The notes beneath the pieces were generated by a model. That model was not told where the DNA came from and made no database searches. It worked only from the letters and a program-made list of their open reading frames with translations. A program made the translations under genes and the position numbers. Below are positions 31,014 to 42,000 of a DNA stretch of 64,000 nucleotides, in pieces. The DNA is from Rhynchopus sp. YZ270_cl-10 (lineage: Eukaryota; Euglenozoa; Diplonemea; Diplonemida; Diplonemidae), in the NCBI GenBank assembly GCA_964035575.1, contig OZ037855.1:372001-436000 (forward strand), in the 5' to 3' direction. Numbering within the stretch: position 1 is the stretch's first letter; each line of letters starts with the position of its first letter.

Positions 31014-33037
31014 TTACTTCGCAAGTGTGGCTGCGTTTCTTCGGAGCCAGGCTGCCAGCAGTCCATGGGTTTTCTCGTCCTCATACATCACCACCTGTAT
31101 GGTTGCATTTGTTTTGCATTTGCACTTTTTTTTTTTGAAAAATTGATTGTTGGAATGAGTTTCTGTCGTGAGTCTGTAGTACAGAAGCAAGTCGCGGGAT
31201 GCAGCATTGCTCATAGAGAGAGGTGACGCTCCAATACCCCGCGCTATCTTTTCCACAGAGCATTTCTAACATCAACTGAACCAAAAAAAAACCAAATAAA
31301 AAATTACCCGCATACCTCATTTGTCCCTGCCTTGATGAGGTACACCCGTGGGTACCCACCTGGGAGCACTTTGTTGGGCGCATCGTTCACGGCAATGTCG
31401 ATCTGCGCGATCACGATGTTGTCGAGCTTGAGGAATTCGTGCCCAAGCGCGGTCCAGACGGGGAGGAGCGCCTTGCTCTCGTCGTCGCTGCCGTGGTGCA
31501 GGAGCAGGAGCACGTCGCTGGCTTCGTCGTACATAGCGTCCTTCACGGTGCTGCCGACCAGCGTTGTCAGGCCGTCCACAAGGGGAGTCTCCGGTGCAGC
31601 TACGGAGCGGTGGAAGGCCGTCAGCGTGTTTGCGTGGTACCCGGCCATGTGCTCGGTGATGGTGTCGGTCGTGATGTCGTTAGCCTCGGACATAGGGAAT
31701 TTGTCGCCAGCGTCAATCGTGAAGGAAGGCAGCTTTGTCCCAGTAAGCCCAAGCTGCTTCATCAGGTTGTCTTGTTTCGTTCCGTCCATCCACACCATGC
31801 TGAACTTCCCGCGGTGCTGCAGCGCAATCTCGCGCACCACAGCCTTCGCGTTCTTTGTGTCGGTTTCGAAGTCTGCGTTGACAAAGAGCCACGCAATAGG
31901 CAGCCCGCGCATGTAGTAGTTCTTGAAGTTCTTCGGTGTCACCTGGTCGAAGATGGGGAAGGAGTGTCCCTGGATGAAGTCCATCATGCCCTCCTCGTGG
32001 AAGCCGTCTGTCATGACTTCCTTCTTGTCGTCGAAGTGCTTGTAGAGGACAAGGCCTGGTGTTGTGACTTCTTCTTCCTTCGCAATTTCAGGGTCGTACA
32101 CAGCGCAGAAGGTGAACTGATGGCGGTACACCGTCGCGATGGCTTCAAAGTGTTTCGCTGCTTGGGTCTCGGGGTCCGCGAAAAACCCGACAGCAAAGAC
32201 AAAATGGTCGTACTTAAAGCTCATCAGTTCCTTGTGTGTCTTCAGGTGTGTCACAGGGTGTCCAGTGTGCTGGCCGACCCATTCCACAAAGTCCTTTGCT
32301 GTGCGGCCAGATTCGTATTTGCGTTCGTGGCCTCCGACCCAAGCCTTGATGGTGGGGTATGCGTTAATGTCGTGCTTCTTTGCAAGACCGGTTTCAACGG
32401 TGCCGTCAACCTGAAGGTGAAATTGTTTTATATCATTGGATGATAAAGTGGAAAATTTAACGGACCCCGAAAAATTAGGAAACACTTTATGCAATGATTA
32501 GCATCCACAGCAGCATACCGCACCTGGCTGTCACCTCGTTGGAGGCGGACCTGCAAGGAGGCAACCCCGCAACCAACACGCAAAAAGGGCACCCCCTATA
32601 TTGACAGGTCGTTGACCGATTTCACATAGCATGTTTTGAACAAAAATCAGGCCAGATTTTCCTTGCGGAGGTGTTTTTTCACTCGTTCTAATACTCGTGA
32701 AAAAACACCTCTCCTACGCGTAAAATCTGGCTAGCTGATTTCAATAAATAGCCATTTTTGAAATATTTTTTGGGGGTGGTAGGGAGAAGAGACGTACCTC
32801 GAGGAAGTGAGCTTCGTCAGCAACCTCCTTCGCAGCCTGGATGTAGTCGGCTGCCATCTTCTTGCAGTGTCCACACCACGGCGCGTAGAACTTGACGAGG
32901 ATGACGTCGACCATCTTGTTGTCGTGCACCATTGAGTAGAAGGTGTCCTCTGTTACAGGCATCACCTCGCCGGGTGGGAACTCTGCAGACGACAGCGCCA
33001 CACACATCGAAAGCAGGACAGCACGGAAGGGCGGCAT
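31014..33037 (-). CDS. protein disulfide isomerase with one active thioredoxin domain, three exons
   Basis: Exons 32798-33037, 31316-32410 and 31014-31094 join in phase 0 across GT-AG introns of 387 and 221 nt, giving 471 residues. A signal peptide ([20 protein letters not shown]) leads into a thioredoxin domain with [10 protein letters not shown] (Cys55, Cys58) and a [10 protein letters not shown] cis-proline loop; exon 1 ends just before this domain's middle strand. Two thioredoxin-like b domains follow. The last domain keeps the fold (DVLLLLHHG through [14 protein letters not shown]) but has SDDES where CGHC should be, so it cannot do disulfide chemistry. The protein ends AATLAK, with no KDEL-type signal. 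It probably acts on secretory proteins in the ER, such as its cysteine-rich neighbours. A PDI-like chaperone is firm; subfamily is open. Confidence 0.93.
32645..32740. repeat. foldback hairpin inside PDI intron 1
   Basis: AATCAGGCCAGATTTT then GGAGGTGTTTTTTCAC on the left pairs with GTGAAAAAACACCTC then TAAAATCTGG and CTGATT on the right, around a loop of about 14 nt. The stem of about 35-40 bp fills the middle of the 387-nt intron. No target duplication was identified. Confidence 0.85.
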
Positions 33038-33055
33038 GTTGCAAATGATATGTGC

Positions 33056-33057
33056 CT
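33056..33057 (-). promoter_or_regulatory. putative spliced-leader acceptor AG of the PDI gene
   Basis: The minus strand carries imperfect ACACCC repeats ending CACTACACCAG, 18 nt before the ATG. Inferred. Confidence 0.35.
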
Positions 33058-33059
33058 GG

Positions 33060-33899
33060 TGTAGTGTGTGGGGTGTCGGGTGTGGGGTGTAGGGTGTATA
33101 TTAGCTGAGTGCTGTGTGCAACACAGCGGTGTGGTGTGTGGGGTTTTGATCCCAAAATTTTACCCCACCGGTGTTTGTTGTGCTACTGTACTGAAATGTT
33201 ACTGTCTTGCGACCTAGGGGCGACCGAGACGCACCATCAAGAAAGGATAGAAGCTGCCCCCGTACGAAGCCTGCACTCCCCCTGCACACTGCAGCAGGCA
33301 TCACAGCGATTAGTCGTCATGCACTTGGGTTCCTTTGACACTGGAGGGGTGCGTCGTATGTCGTCTGATTCTGTCTAAGCCACATAGTCTCTATGGCAAA
33401 GGTGACAGCGTGAGGATGATGGGGGTGTAATCTCTAGAATAAGCAAAAAGCTCAGGGTTTTTAGGTCGTTTTTCTTTCTCTCTGTGATACAAAAGACAAA
33501 TAAAAAATAAAAAGGTGTTTTCAGAGGGGCGCATACGCACAAAAACAGCCACATGCGAGTAACTAAACAAACATGAAGTGCACAGTGCACAGCGCAAAGT
33601 CCTGATAAAAATAAAACACCTGAATGATAAATACGCACGCGATATGCCAAAGCAAAAGAGAAGCAGTTGGAACGGTGCGTTGAGATGAACGCACACATAC
33701 ACAATACCTCTTGTCGAAGTGGCGAGCAGGAAATAACATTTTTTTTATCGCACATATGTCCGCCTAGACATCACAGCACGCTCTGTTCTTCGTGAAGACC
33801 CCCTCCGGGGAATTTCAGAACTGAGGTGTGGAAAGACGGCAGACATATGAGAAAAATGCAGGGGAAGTGGAGAACAGGGTGAGGGATATGAAAAAAAAT
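33060..33899. other. intergenic spacer, no gene seen
   Basis: ACACCC-type repeats directly upstream of PDI, then moderately AT-rich sequence. Small ORFs without coding character. Confidence 0.5.
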
Positions 33900-34542
33900 C
33901 AGGGTATAAGCTTGGTACTCAGAATTAGGTTCAAAAACCTAATTCTGAAATTTTTCGGGGAAAAAAAAAAAGTTCTGTTGAGTGGTTCAGACCCGTTCTA
34001 CTTGTCAAAAAATCTCAGGAGAAGAAGATATGGAGAGGTGAGTGCTCAAACGTCCCAAAAAAGTCAAAATCGGGTGTTGGAAAAAAAAAAGTTGCGTACC
34101 GTGCGCCTGCGGCGCAAGCAGCTCCCACCAACGCAGTTCCATTTTATGGGAACATTTTTTAAAAATGTTGCGTACCGTGGCTTCGCCAGGAACCTTTGGG
34201 TACCATGACCGCTGCTTACTGATAAGAAGGCTGACACCCACTACGGCTTGTGGACGGCCACCGTAGAGTACAATGTACAGCATGGTGAGAGGAAAGAGCA
34301 AGTGTCGCTGATTCGGAGGAACTCTGACCGGGCTTGGGGAACATGCATCTCTCCGCCGGAGGCCACGAGAAGGAGCTTTGCAGGGGTTTTCGCGCGAAGC
34401 GCGAAAATTTTTTTTTGGACCATCAACAGAACTTTTTCAAAACCCAAAATCCTGGCGGCGGGGCTGGTCTATAACCCCACCAAAAAAAAAAATTCAAAAA
34501 ACCTAATTCTGGAAAAAATCCAAAATCCAAGCGTATACCCTG
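33900..34542. mobile_element. hAT-like MITE 4 (643 bp)
   Basis: Ends CAGGGTATAAGCTTGG and, inverted, CAGGGTATACGCTTGG (15 of 16), with an exact 8-bp duplication AAAAAAAT (33892-33899, 34543-34550). Subterminal palindrome on AATTAGGTTCAAAAACC then TAATT; the right end repeats the AATTAGGTT block. An internal TTCTGTTGAGTGGTTC segment and the GCGCCTGCGGCGC hairpin relate it to MITEs 1 and 2. Non-coding. Confidence 0.92.
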
Positions 34543-34550
34543 AAAAAAAT

Positions 34551-36059
34551 GGAAAAAAAAAAATAAAATAAAAACAGTTGGGTGAGACGAGCCTCTGGCT
34601 CGCCTACTAGAAAATAAAAACAATTGTGATGAGGTTCCTTGCCCACAACATGAGACTGCTATCCAACACCGCACTTAGCGGGGTCATCTGCTCTCTTCGG
34701 GGCTAAGGGAGGGGCTCCTGTCAGGCCAACACACCATCTTCCTTACGAATCCGCCAGATGGTTTGTCTGGACGAAGATTGTAAAAGAGCATACTGACCAG
34801 AGGGTCCAACGGTGGGGAGTGGGGAGTGGGGAGGGGAAGAAGGGGGAAGGGAAGAAGGGAGGGGAAGGGGAGAAGTGCACCACAACTTGCTTCCGACATG
34901 TCTAAAGGATAGTGGCATCGGCTTTACAGCCTCATGCGTCTGTGGGGGAAAATGTGACAGCCCCACGAAACCTTTTGTGCATGTAAAGGAAACAAAAAAA
35001 AAAATGGCAGTGCAAATATAAAAAGAGCCAACAAAAACCCTAAGCGACGAACATCCTCGTGTCCTTGTGTACAAAGGTTTCAAAAACCAGGACACCGTAC
35101 GCAACAGAATCTCATCTCTGAACAACTCGGCGAGGGAACGTTGAGCGCAGACAAAAAAAGATAATAATATCCTAGTAGTTCATAAGTAATTACTGTTTTG
35201 TCGTGCGGGGGAAAAAAAAAAAATACGAAAATAGCCGGCATCCATAGATAAGAACCGTTTGTGCAAGACACGAGTTTTGTTCATTTTCTTTTACATGAGG
35301 GTTTTCTTTTCGTTCTCCAGCAACACTTCATGTGGGGACAATACGTAGAATAAGAAAGAGCCACAACAAAACCAAGCGTTGTTCGTGCATTAACTAGTAA
35401 CAGAAACAGAAACAGCAACAGCTGCTTCGCTGCACAGAACGCTGCCTACAGTATCGTTGTATAAAAAGAGCAAAAAACATAAAGTAAAACGCGTGGAAAA
35501 AGCGTGTATGCAAAAAAAAAAAAGGGGGGTAAACCAATCACAAAAGAAAATAGTCTTTTTCTGTGATCAGGGCTTGCACTACTCTTGACTGACCGAACAC
35601 CCACTGACCGACCCACAAAACAATATCAGAATACTATTGTACACTGTGATCATATAATGCGAACCAAACAGTGGTCAGGCCTTTGCAGAGCAGGTCAAGA
35701 CGTCTTCTGTGGCGGGTACCCCCGCTCTTGAAACGCCGAAGGTCTGGCTCTGGTCGTACCATTATGTAAGTTCGGTGCTGAAGAGATAGCGCAAGTTGTA
35801 TCGGGGCTTGGTCACCTCGAAAAAAAGGGGGAGGGGGGCGGGGATGGGATGATAGTTGTAAAGTAAAGTGATAAAATATAGTTTCGCAGAGACTGGACAG
35901 GAAGCTGTGACGGTTGTGCAGGAAGTCGGGAAGGACGTATAATGTCATGGAAAAGGCATGAAGACGCTTCAAACATAACAATCCGTTCCAGAGACCAGCA
36001 CAGCCATAACACAGCACCACACCAGGTGTCAACCACATCAGCATAGTAGTATTCGCCCA
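34551..36059. other. intergenic spacer with G-rich run and one GC-rich patch
   Basis: GGGGA-type purine run at about 34806-34875, which could form G-quadruplexes. A patch at about 35660-35815 of balanced composition contains small inverted repeats (AAGACGTCTT, GCGGGTACCCCCGC) and matches no RNA family I recognise. No gene assigned. Confidence 0.5.
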
Positions 36060-39000
36060 CTAGACCGCAGGACAAACCGTGCTTGCAGCAAACACACTCC
36101 AGTCAAAGGTGCAGTCGCGGAAGGTGCTCTCCTTGCTGTCCGTGATGACCTGCCCAGTCACCGTTATCTCACGGATGTCCACCTTGTGGGTGTAGTCCGC
36201 AACAAGCAGCGACCCAACCAGCTCACCCTCACGCACCCTCACAATCCTGCTCCCAGACGTCGACGCCTCGTTGTTGTTCACGTTGTACATGAGGAACTGC
36301 TTTCCGGCAGGGTACGCCTGGTCAAACACAGCCTTGCGCACAGCGGTGAAGTGCGAGTGGTCCTTGTGCGTGTGCACAACGTCGTCGTGGCTGTGGGTGT
36401 GGGTGTGCGGGCTGTCGAACATCAGGTTCACAATCACAAACCCGCCAGCGCGCACAACAAGCTCAGAGTCGTGGATGTGACCTTCGTGGTTCGCGTTGCT
36501 GTGTCCCAGGCTGTGGCTCTTGCTGTGGCTGTGTGTCTTCGTTTTGTGTCCAACCGGGTATGGGTCGTACAGCCAGTCGTTCACATCCACATCTGCGAAC
36601 ACGTTGTACACAAGCTCGTCACCCTCAAGAATCATGTCGTTGCTGTTGGCACTGTCGTACGTGATCTTCGACACGGACGGTTCCGTCACAGAAGTCACAA
36701 CACAGCTGTCCTGTCCATGCCCAGTGCACAGCACTGACTTAGTACCCTCTCTCCAGTTCGCAGGAGGTGAGCGCAACATGTCGGAGAACGTCATCATTTC
36801 GTGCGACACGCTGTCCATGTCCTCGTGCACGGAGCCGAGCACTGTGGTATGATGCAGATGAAGGTCCTTGTAGCTCGTCCCGACGTTGCCAGCAATGCTT
36901 CCCAAGGTATCGTGGATCTTCACCTTCCCGCTGCCAAACACAGCGTACTCGCTCGCAGCACCCAGGGTTCCGTCGCCATTCACACTGGGGTTCATCACAC
37001 GCACGGTCTGGTCCCAAGTGGCTGTGGTCCCACACCTGTCCACAGCAGTCCACCTGCGTGTCACCACAGCAACACCGTCCGTGCAGCCTTCTGGCCCACT
37101 GTTGAAGACCACGTGCACGTCGCTGTGCTCAAGTGTGATGTTGTACGACACAAGGTCGAGCCCAGCCATGTCTGCGTGCACCGCCACGTCCTCTACCTGT
37201 GGCACACCCGTCACCGCCGTCCCGTAGGCTGTGTAGAACGGCACAGACACGACGTCTGCAGGCTTCGACACAAACGTCGGTGGGTCCACATCACGCACAG
37301 TGATCACCTGCACCTGGCGGGTCGTCAGCGACGCATGGTACACAGCAAGGTCACCTCCACAGTCAAGGTAGTGTGGCTGGATCTTCCACGTCCGCTCAAT
37401 CGTCCACACACCGCACTCCTGCAGCACCGGCGCGGCGTCGTCGTAACGGATCGTGAAAGGCGTCCCACAGAACGCCTCCCCAACAGGGAAGCCCAGCCCA
37501 GGTACACCCGCAACGTCGTACGGGTTCAGTGTGCTCGTCGTCGTCACGTCCACGGCTGCCGGGAACGACGCAAACACGGGTGCAATCGAGTGCAGGTTCC
37601 TGTCCGTCACAACAGACACGTCTGGAAGCTGGCGCCTGCACCCGTCTGCAGACCACACGTTTGCAGCACACACATCCTTTGCAGTGTCCGATGAGTCGAT
37701 CGCAGCAAACGCCTTCGTTCCCGTCACCACGTGCTTCCCTGCGTGGCAGGCATCAGCAAGCTGCTCCACACCCGGGGCGTACGAGAACTCCCGCTTCGCC
37801 TCTGCCCACTCTTGCGTGGCCGTCAGTGCTGTCGGCGGGTGCTGCACCATGATGTCCTGCTCAAACACTCTGCTGTTTCCACACCTGTCCGTCACCGTCC
37901 ACGTGCGCGTGAATGACGCAAGTCCGCGTGTGCGGCACGTCGCCTCGTCCGCTGCACCTGTGGGCGCCTCCACAAACGGCCCATCCACAGACACCGTTGT
38001 TGTTGGGTACGATACAAGACCAAGCGCCAGCATGTCAGCGTGGGCAACCTCATCCGTGAGGGGCATCGAGTTTGCGTCACGCCAGTTCCCAAAGAACGGG
38101 ATCTCAACAGCTGCGTCAGGGGTGCTGGTGTAGTCCGGTGCACGCTCGTCACGCACAGTGATCACCTGCACCTGGCGGGTTGTCAGCGACGCATGGTACA
38201 CAGCAAGGTCACCTCCACAGTCAAGGTAGTGCGGCTGGATCTTCCACGTCCGCTCAATCGTCCACACACCACACTCACCCATCACAGGCGCAGCATCGTC
38301 AAAGCGGATCGTGAACGGCGTCCCACAGAAGGCGTGTCCGACCGGCACACCCAACTCGTCCTCGGGGTTAAGCGAGTGGTCTGTGTCAATCGTGATGTCG
38401 GCAGGGAAGGTTGCAAACGTCGGTGCCACAGAGTGCAGCAACAGCGTGTGCTCCACAGGTGCCCGCCTGCATGCGTTCTCGTCCCACTCGGGTGCCACAC
38501 AGGCACTCGGGTTCGTTGGCGAGGTGTCGATCGGGTTGAAGTGCTGAGTGTTCCCCACAATGGACTTTCCTGCGTGGCAGTCATCAGCAAGCTGCTCCAC
38601 ACCCGGGGCGTACGAGAACTCCCCGAGTGCCTTCGTCCAGTGCTGTGTGGCCGTCAGTGCTGTCGGCGGGTGCTGCACCATGATGTCCTGCTCAAACACT
38701 CTGCTGTTTCCACACCTGTCTGTTGCCGTCCACGTGCGTGTGAATGACGCAAGTCCGCGTGTGCGGCACGTCGCCTCGTCCGCTGCACCTGTGGGCGCTG
38801 CCACCAGAGGCCCATCCACGGACACCGTTGTTGTTGGGTACGACACAAGACCAAGTGCCAGCATGTCAGCGTGGGCAACCTCATCCGTGAGGGGCATCGA
38901 GTTTGCGTCACGCCAGCTTCCAAAGAATGGGATCTCAACAGCTGCGTCAGGGGTGCTGGTGTAGTCCGGTGCACGCTCGTCACGCACAGTGATCACCTGC

Positions 39001-42000
39001 ACCTGGCGGGTTGTCAGCGACGCATGGTACACAGCAAGGTCACCTCCACAGTCAAGGTAGTGTGGCTGGATCTTCCACGTCCGCTCAATCGTCCACACAC
39101 CACACTCACCCATCACAGGCGCAGCATCGTCAAAGCGGATCGTGAACGGCGTCCCACAGAAGGCGTGTCCGACCGGCACACCCAGCTCGTCCTCGGGGTT
39201 AAGCGAGTGGTCTGTGTCAATCGTGATGTCGGCAGGGAAGGTTGCAAACGTCGGCGGAACGGAGGGGACGTGCATTACGTAGTCAACAGCAAGGTCCGCA
39301 AGGCGGCGGCACCCGACCGCATCCCAGTCCGATCCGGCCCCGCATGCGTGCCCCAGCTGACCAGCAGGCCCGAAGAGCGAGAGCACCGCGTAGTTCTTCA
39401 CACCCCCTGTCACAGTCTTCCCCGGGTGACACGCGTCAGTCGCCTGCGTCACACCCGGCGCGAAGGAGAACAGGCGGTTCCCGGCAACCCACGGCTGCAC
39501 GCTGCTCAGCTCTGCCGGTGGGTGCTGCACAGTCACCTTCTGTGCAAAGTTCCGTGCGTTTCCGCAAGCATCCTTCGCAGTCCAAGTGCGTGTGAAGTGC
39601 GCAATACCGTCCGCACGGCACGTCGCCTCGCTGGCTGCTTCTGTGCTCGAAAACACAAGCGCACCGTCTGCAGATGTCAACGTTGTCGGGTGCGCCAGCC
39701 CCATCCCCAGCGCCACCATGTCAGCGTGGGCACGCTCCTCTGTCAGCGGCACAGAGTTCACCGCCTGGTAGTTCCCGAAGAACGGCACTTCCACATCTGC
39801 GTCCGGCGTGTACGTCCACTCCGGCGCACGCACGTCCTCAATCGTGATGACCTGCACCCGACGTGTCGTCAGACGCTCCTCGTACGCAGCAGCGTCGCCC
39901 CCACAGTCGAGGTAGTGCGGTTGGATCTTCCACGTGCGCTCAATAGTCCACTTCCCGCAGCCTTGCGCCACAGGAGCCGCGTCGTCGTGGCGCATTGTGT
40001 ACGGCGTCCCACAGAACGAGTGCACCACAGGCACACCCACGCCCAGCTCGGGAGCAAGCGGGTGGTCCGTGTCAATCGTGATGTCGGCAGGGAACGTCTC
40101 GAACGACGGCGGCACAGACGCCACGTGCTCAATCGTGTGCACCGTCTCCAGCAGCTTCCGGCACCCATTCTCCAGCCATGGGTCCGCACCGCACATGTCC
40201 GTCATCACCGGAAGTGTGTCTGTCGGGATGAACCCGCGGCTCCCTGCCTTGATCACCTTCCCTGACAGGCACGGTGCATCCACCTCGCACGTGCTCACCT
40301 GCTCCACTGCGTGCGCGTAGAAGAACTGGCGCTGGTCACGCACCCACTTCTCAGCCTCCGTCAGCTCGGCCGGCGGGTGCTCGACAACCACCGTCTGCTC
40401 CCACACACGCGCGTTCCCGCACCTGTCCGTCACCGTCCACGTGCGTGCCATCCGCACAATCCCACTCGCCCTGCATGTCGCCTCGTCCGCCACATCCGTG
40501 CTAGAGTACATCAACTCCCCGTCCACAGCACCGAAGGTTGTCGGGTATGACACAAGACCAAGCGCCAGTATGTCTGGGTGCGCTGTCTCCCGCGTTGTCG
40601 GAATCGAGCTCTCTGCCTTGTTGTTCTGGAAGAAGGGGATCATCAGCACCTCCTCCGGCCGGTACATCCAGTCCGGTGCACGCACGTCACGCACAGTGAT
40701 CACCTGCACCTGGCGGGTCGTCAGCGACGCATGGTACACAGCAAGGTCACCTCCACAGTCAAGGTAGTGCGGCTGGATCTTCCACGTCCGCTCAATCGTC
40801 CACACACCACACTCACCCATCACAGGCGCAGCATCGTCAAAGCGGATCGTGAACGGCGTCCCACAGAAGGCGTGTCCGACCGGCACACCCAGCTCGTCCT
40901 CGGGGTTAAGCGAGTGGTCTGTGTCAATCGTGATGTCGGCAGGGAAGGTTGCAAACGTCGGTGCCACAGAGTGCAGCAACAGCGTGTGCTCCACAGGTGC
41001 CCGCCTGCATGCGTTCTCGTCCCACTCGGGTGCCACACAGGCACTCGGGTTCGTTGGTGAGGTGTCGATCGGGTTGAAGTGCTGAGTGTTCCCCACAATG
41101 GACTTTCCTGCGTGGCAGTCATCAGCAAGCTGCTCCACACCCGGGGCGTACGAGAACTCCCCGAGTGCCTTCGTCCAGTGCTGTGTGGCCGTCAGTGCTG
41201 TCGGCGGGTGCTGCACCATGATGTCCTGCTCAAACACTCTGCTGTTTCCACACCTGTCCGTCACCGTCCACGTGCGCGTGAATGACGCAAGTCCGCGTGT
41301 GCGGCACGTCGCCTCGTCCGCTGCACCTGTGGGCGCTGCCACCAGAGGCCCATCCACGGACACCGTTGTTGTTGGGTACGACACAAGACCAAGTGCCAGC
41401 ATTTCCTCGTGGGCAACCTCGTCCGTGAGGGGCATCGAGTTTGCGGCACGCCAGTTCCCAAAGAACGGGATCTCAACAGCTGCGTCAGGGGTGCTGGTGT
41501 AGTCCGGTGCACGCTCGTCACGCACAGTGATCACCTGCACCTTGCTCGTGGTCAGCGACGCGTGGTACACAGCAAACTCATCCCCGCAGTCGGGGAAGTA
41601 CGGCTGCAACTTCCACGTCCGCTCAATCGTCCACACCCCGCACTCCTGCAGCACCGGTGCAGCGTCGCTGTGCACAAGCGTGTACGGCGTTCCACAGAAG
41701 GCGACAACGGCAGGCCACCCGGTCACATTCGGCTGCACAGACGAGTCCGTGTTGATCGTGATGTCATCAGGGAAGGTCTCGTACCGTGGCGGGACGGGTT
41801 GCACGTGTGTCACGTAGTTGACAGCCACATCCGAGAGCCTGCGGCAGCCAGCCTCGTCCCATGTCCCAGTGCCACACACATCGTCTGTTGTGGGGTCACC
41901 GTGGTGGATAGGGATAAAGTTCTTTTGTCCCCCAGTCACAACCTTGCCCGGGTTGCAGGCGTCTGCCGCCTGCGCCACACCCGTCGAGTGCGCAAACAGC

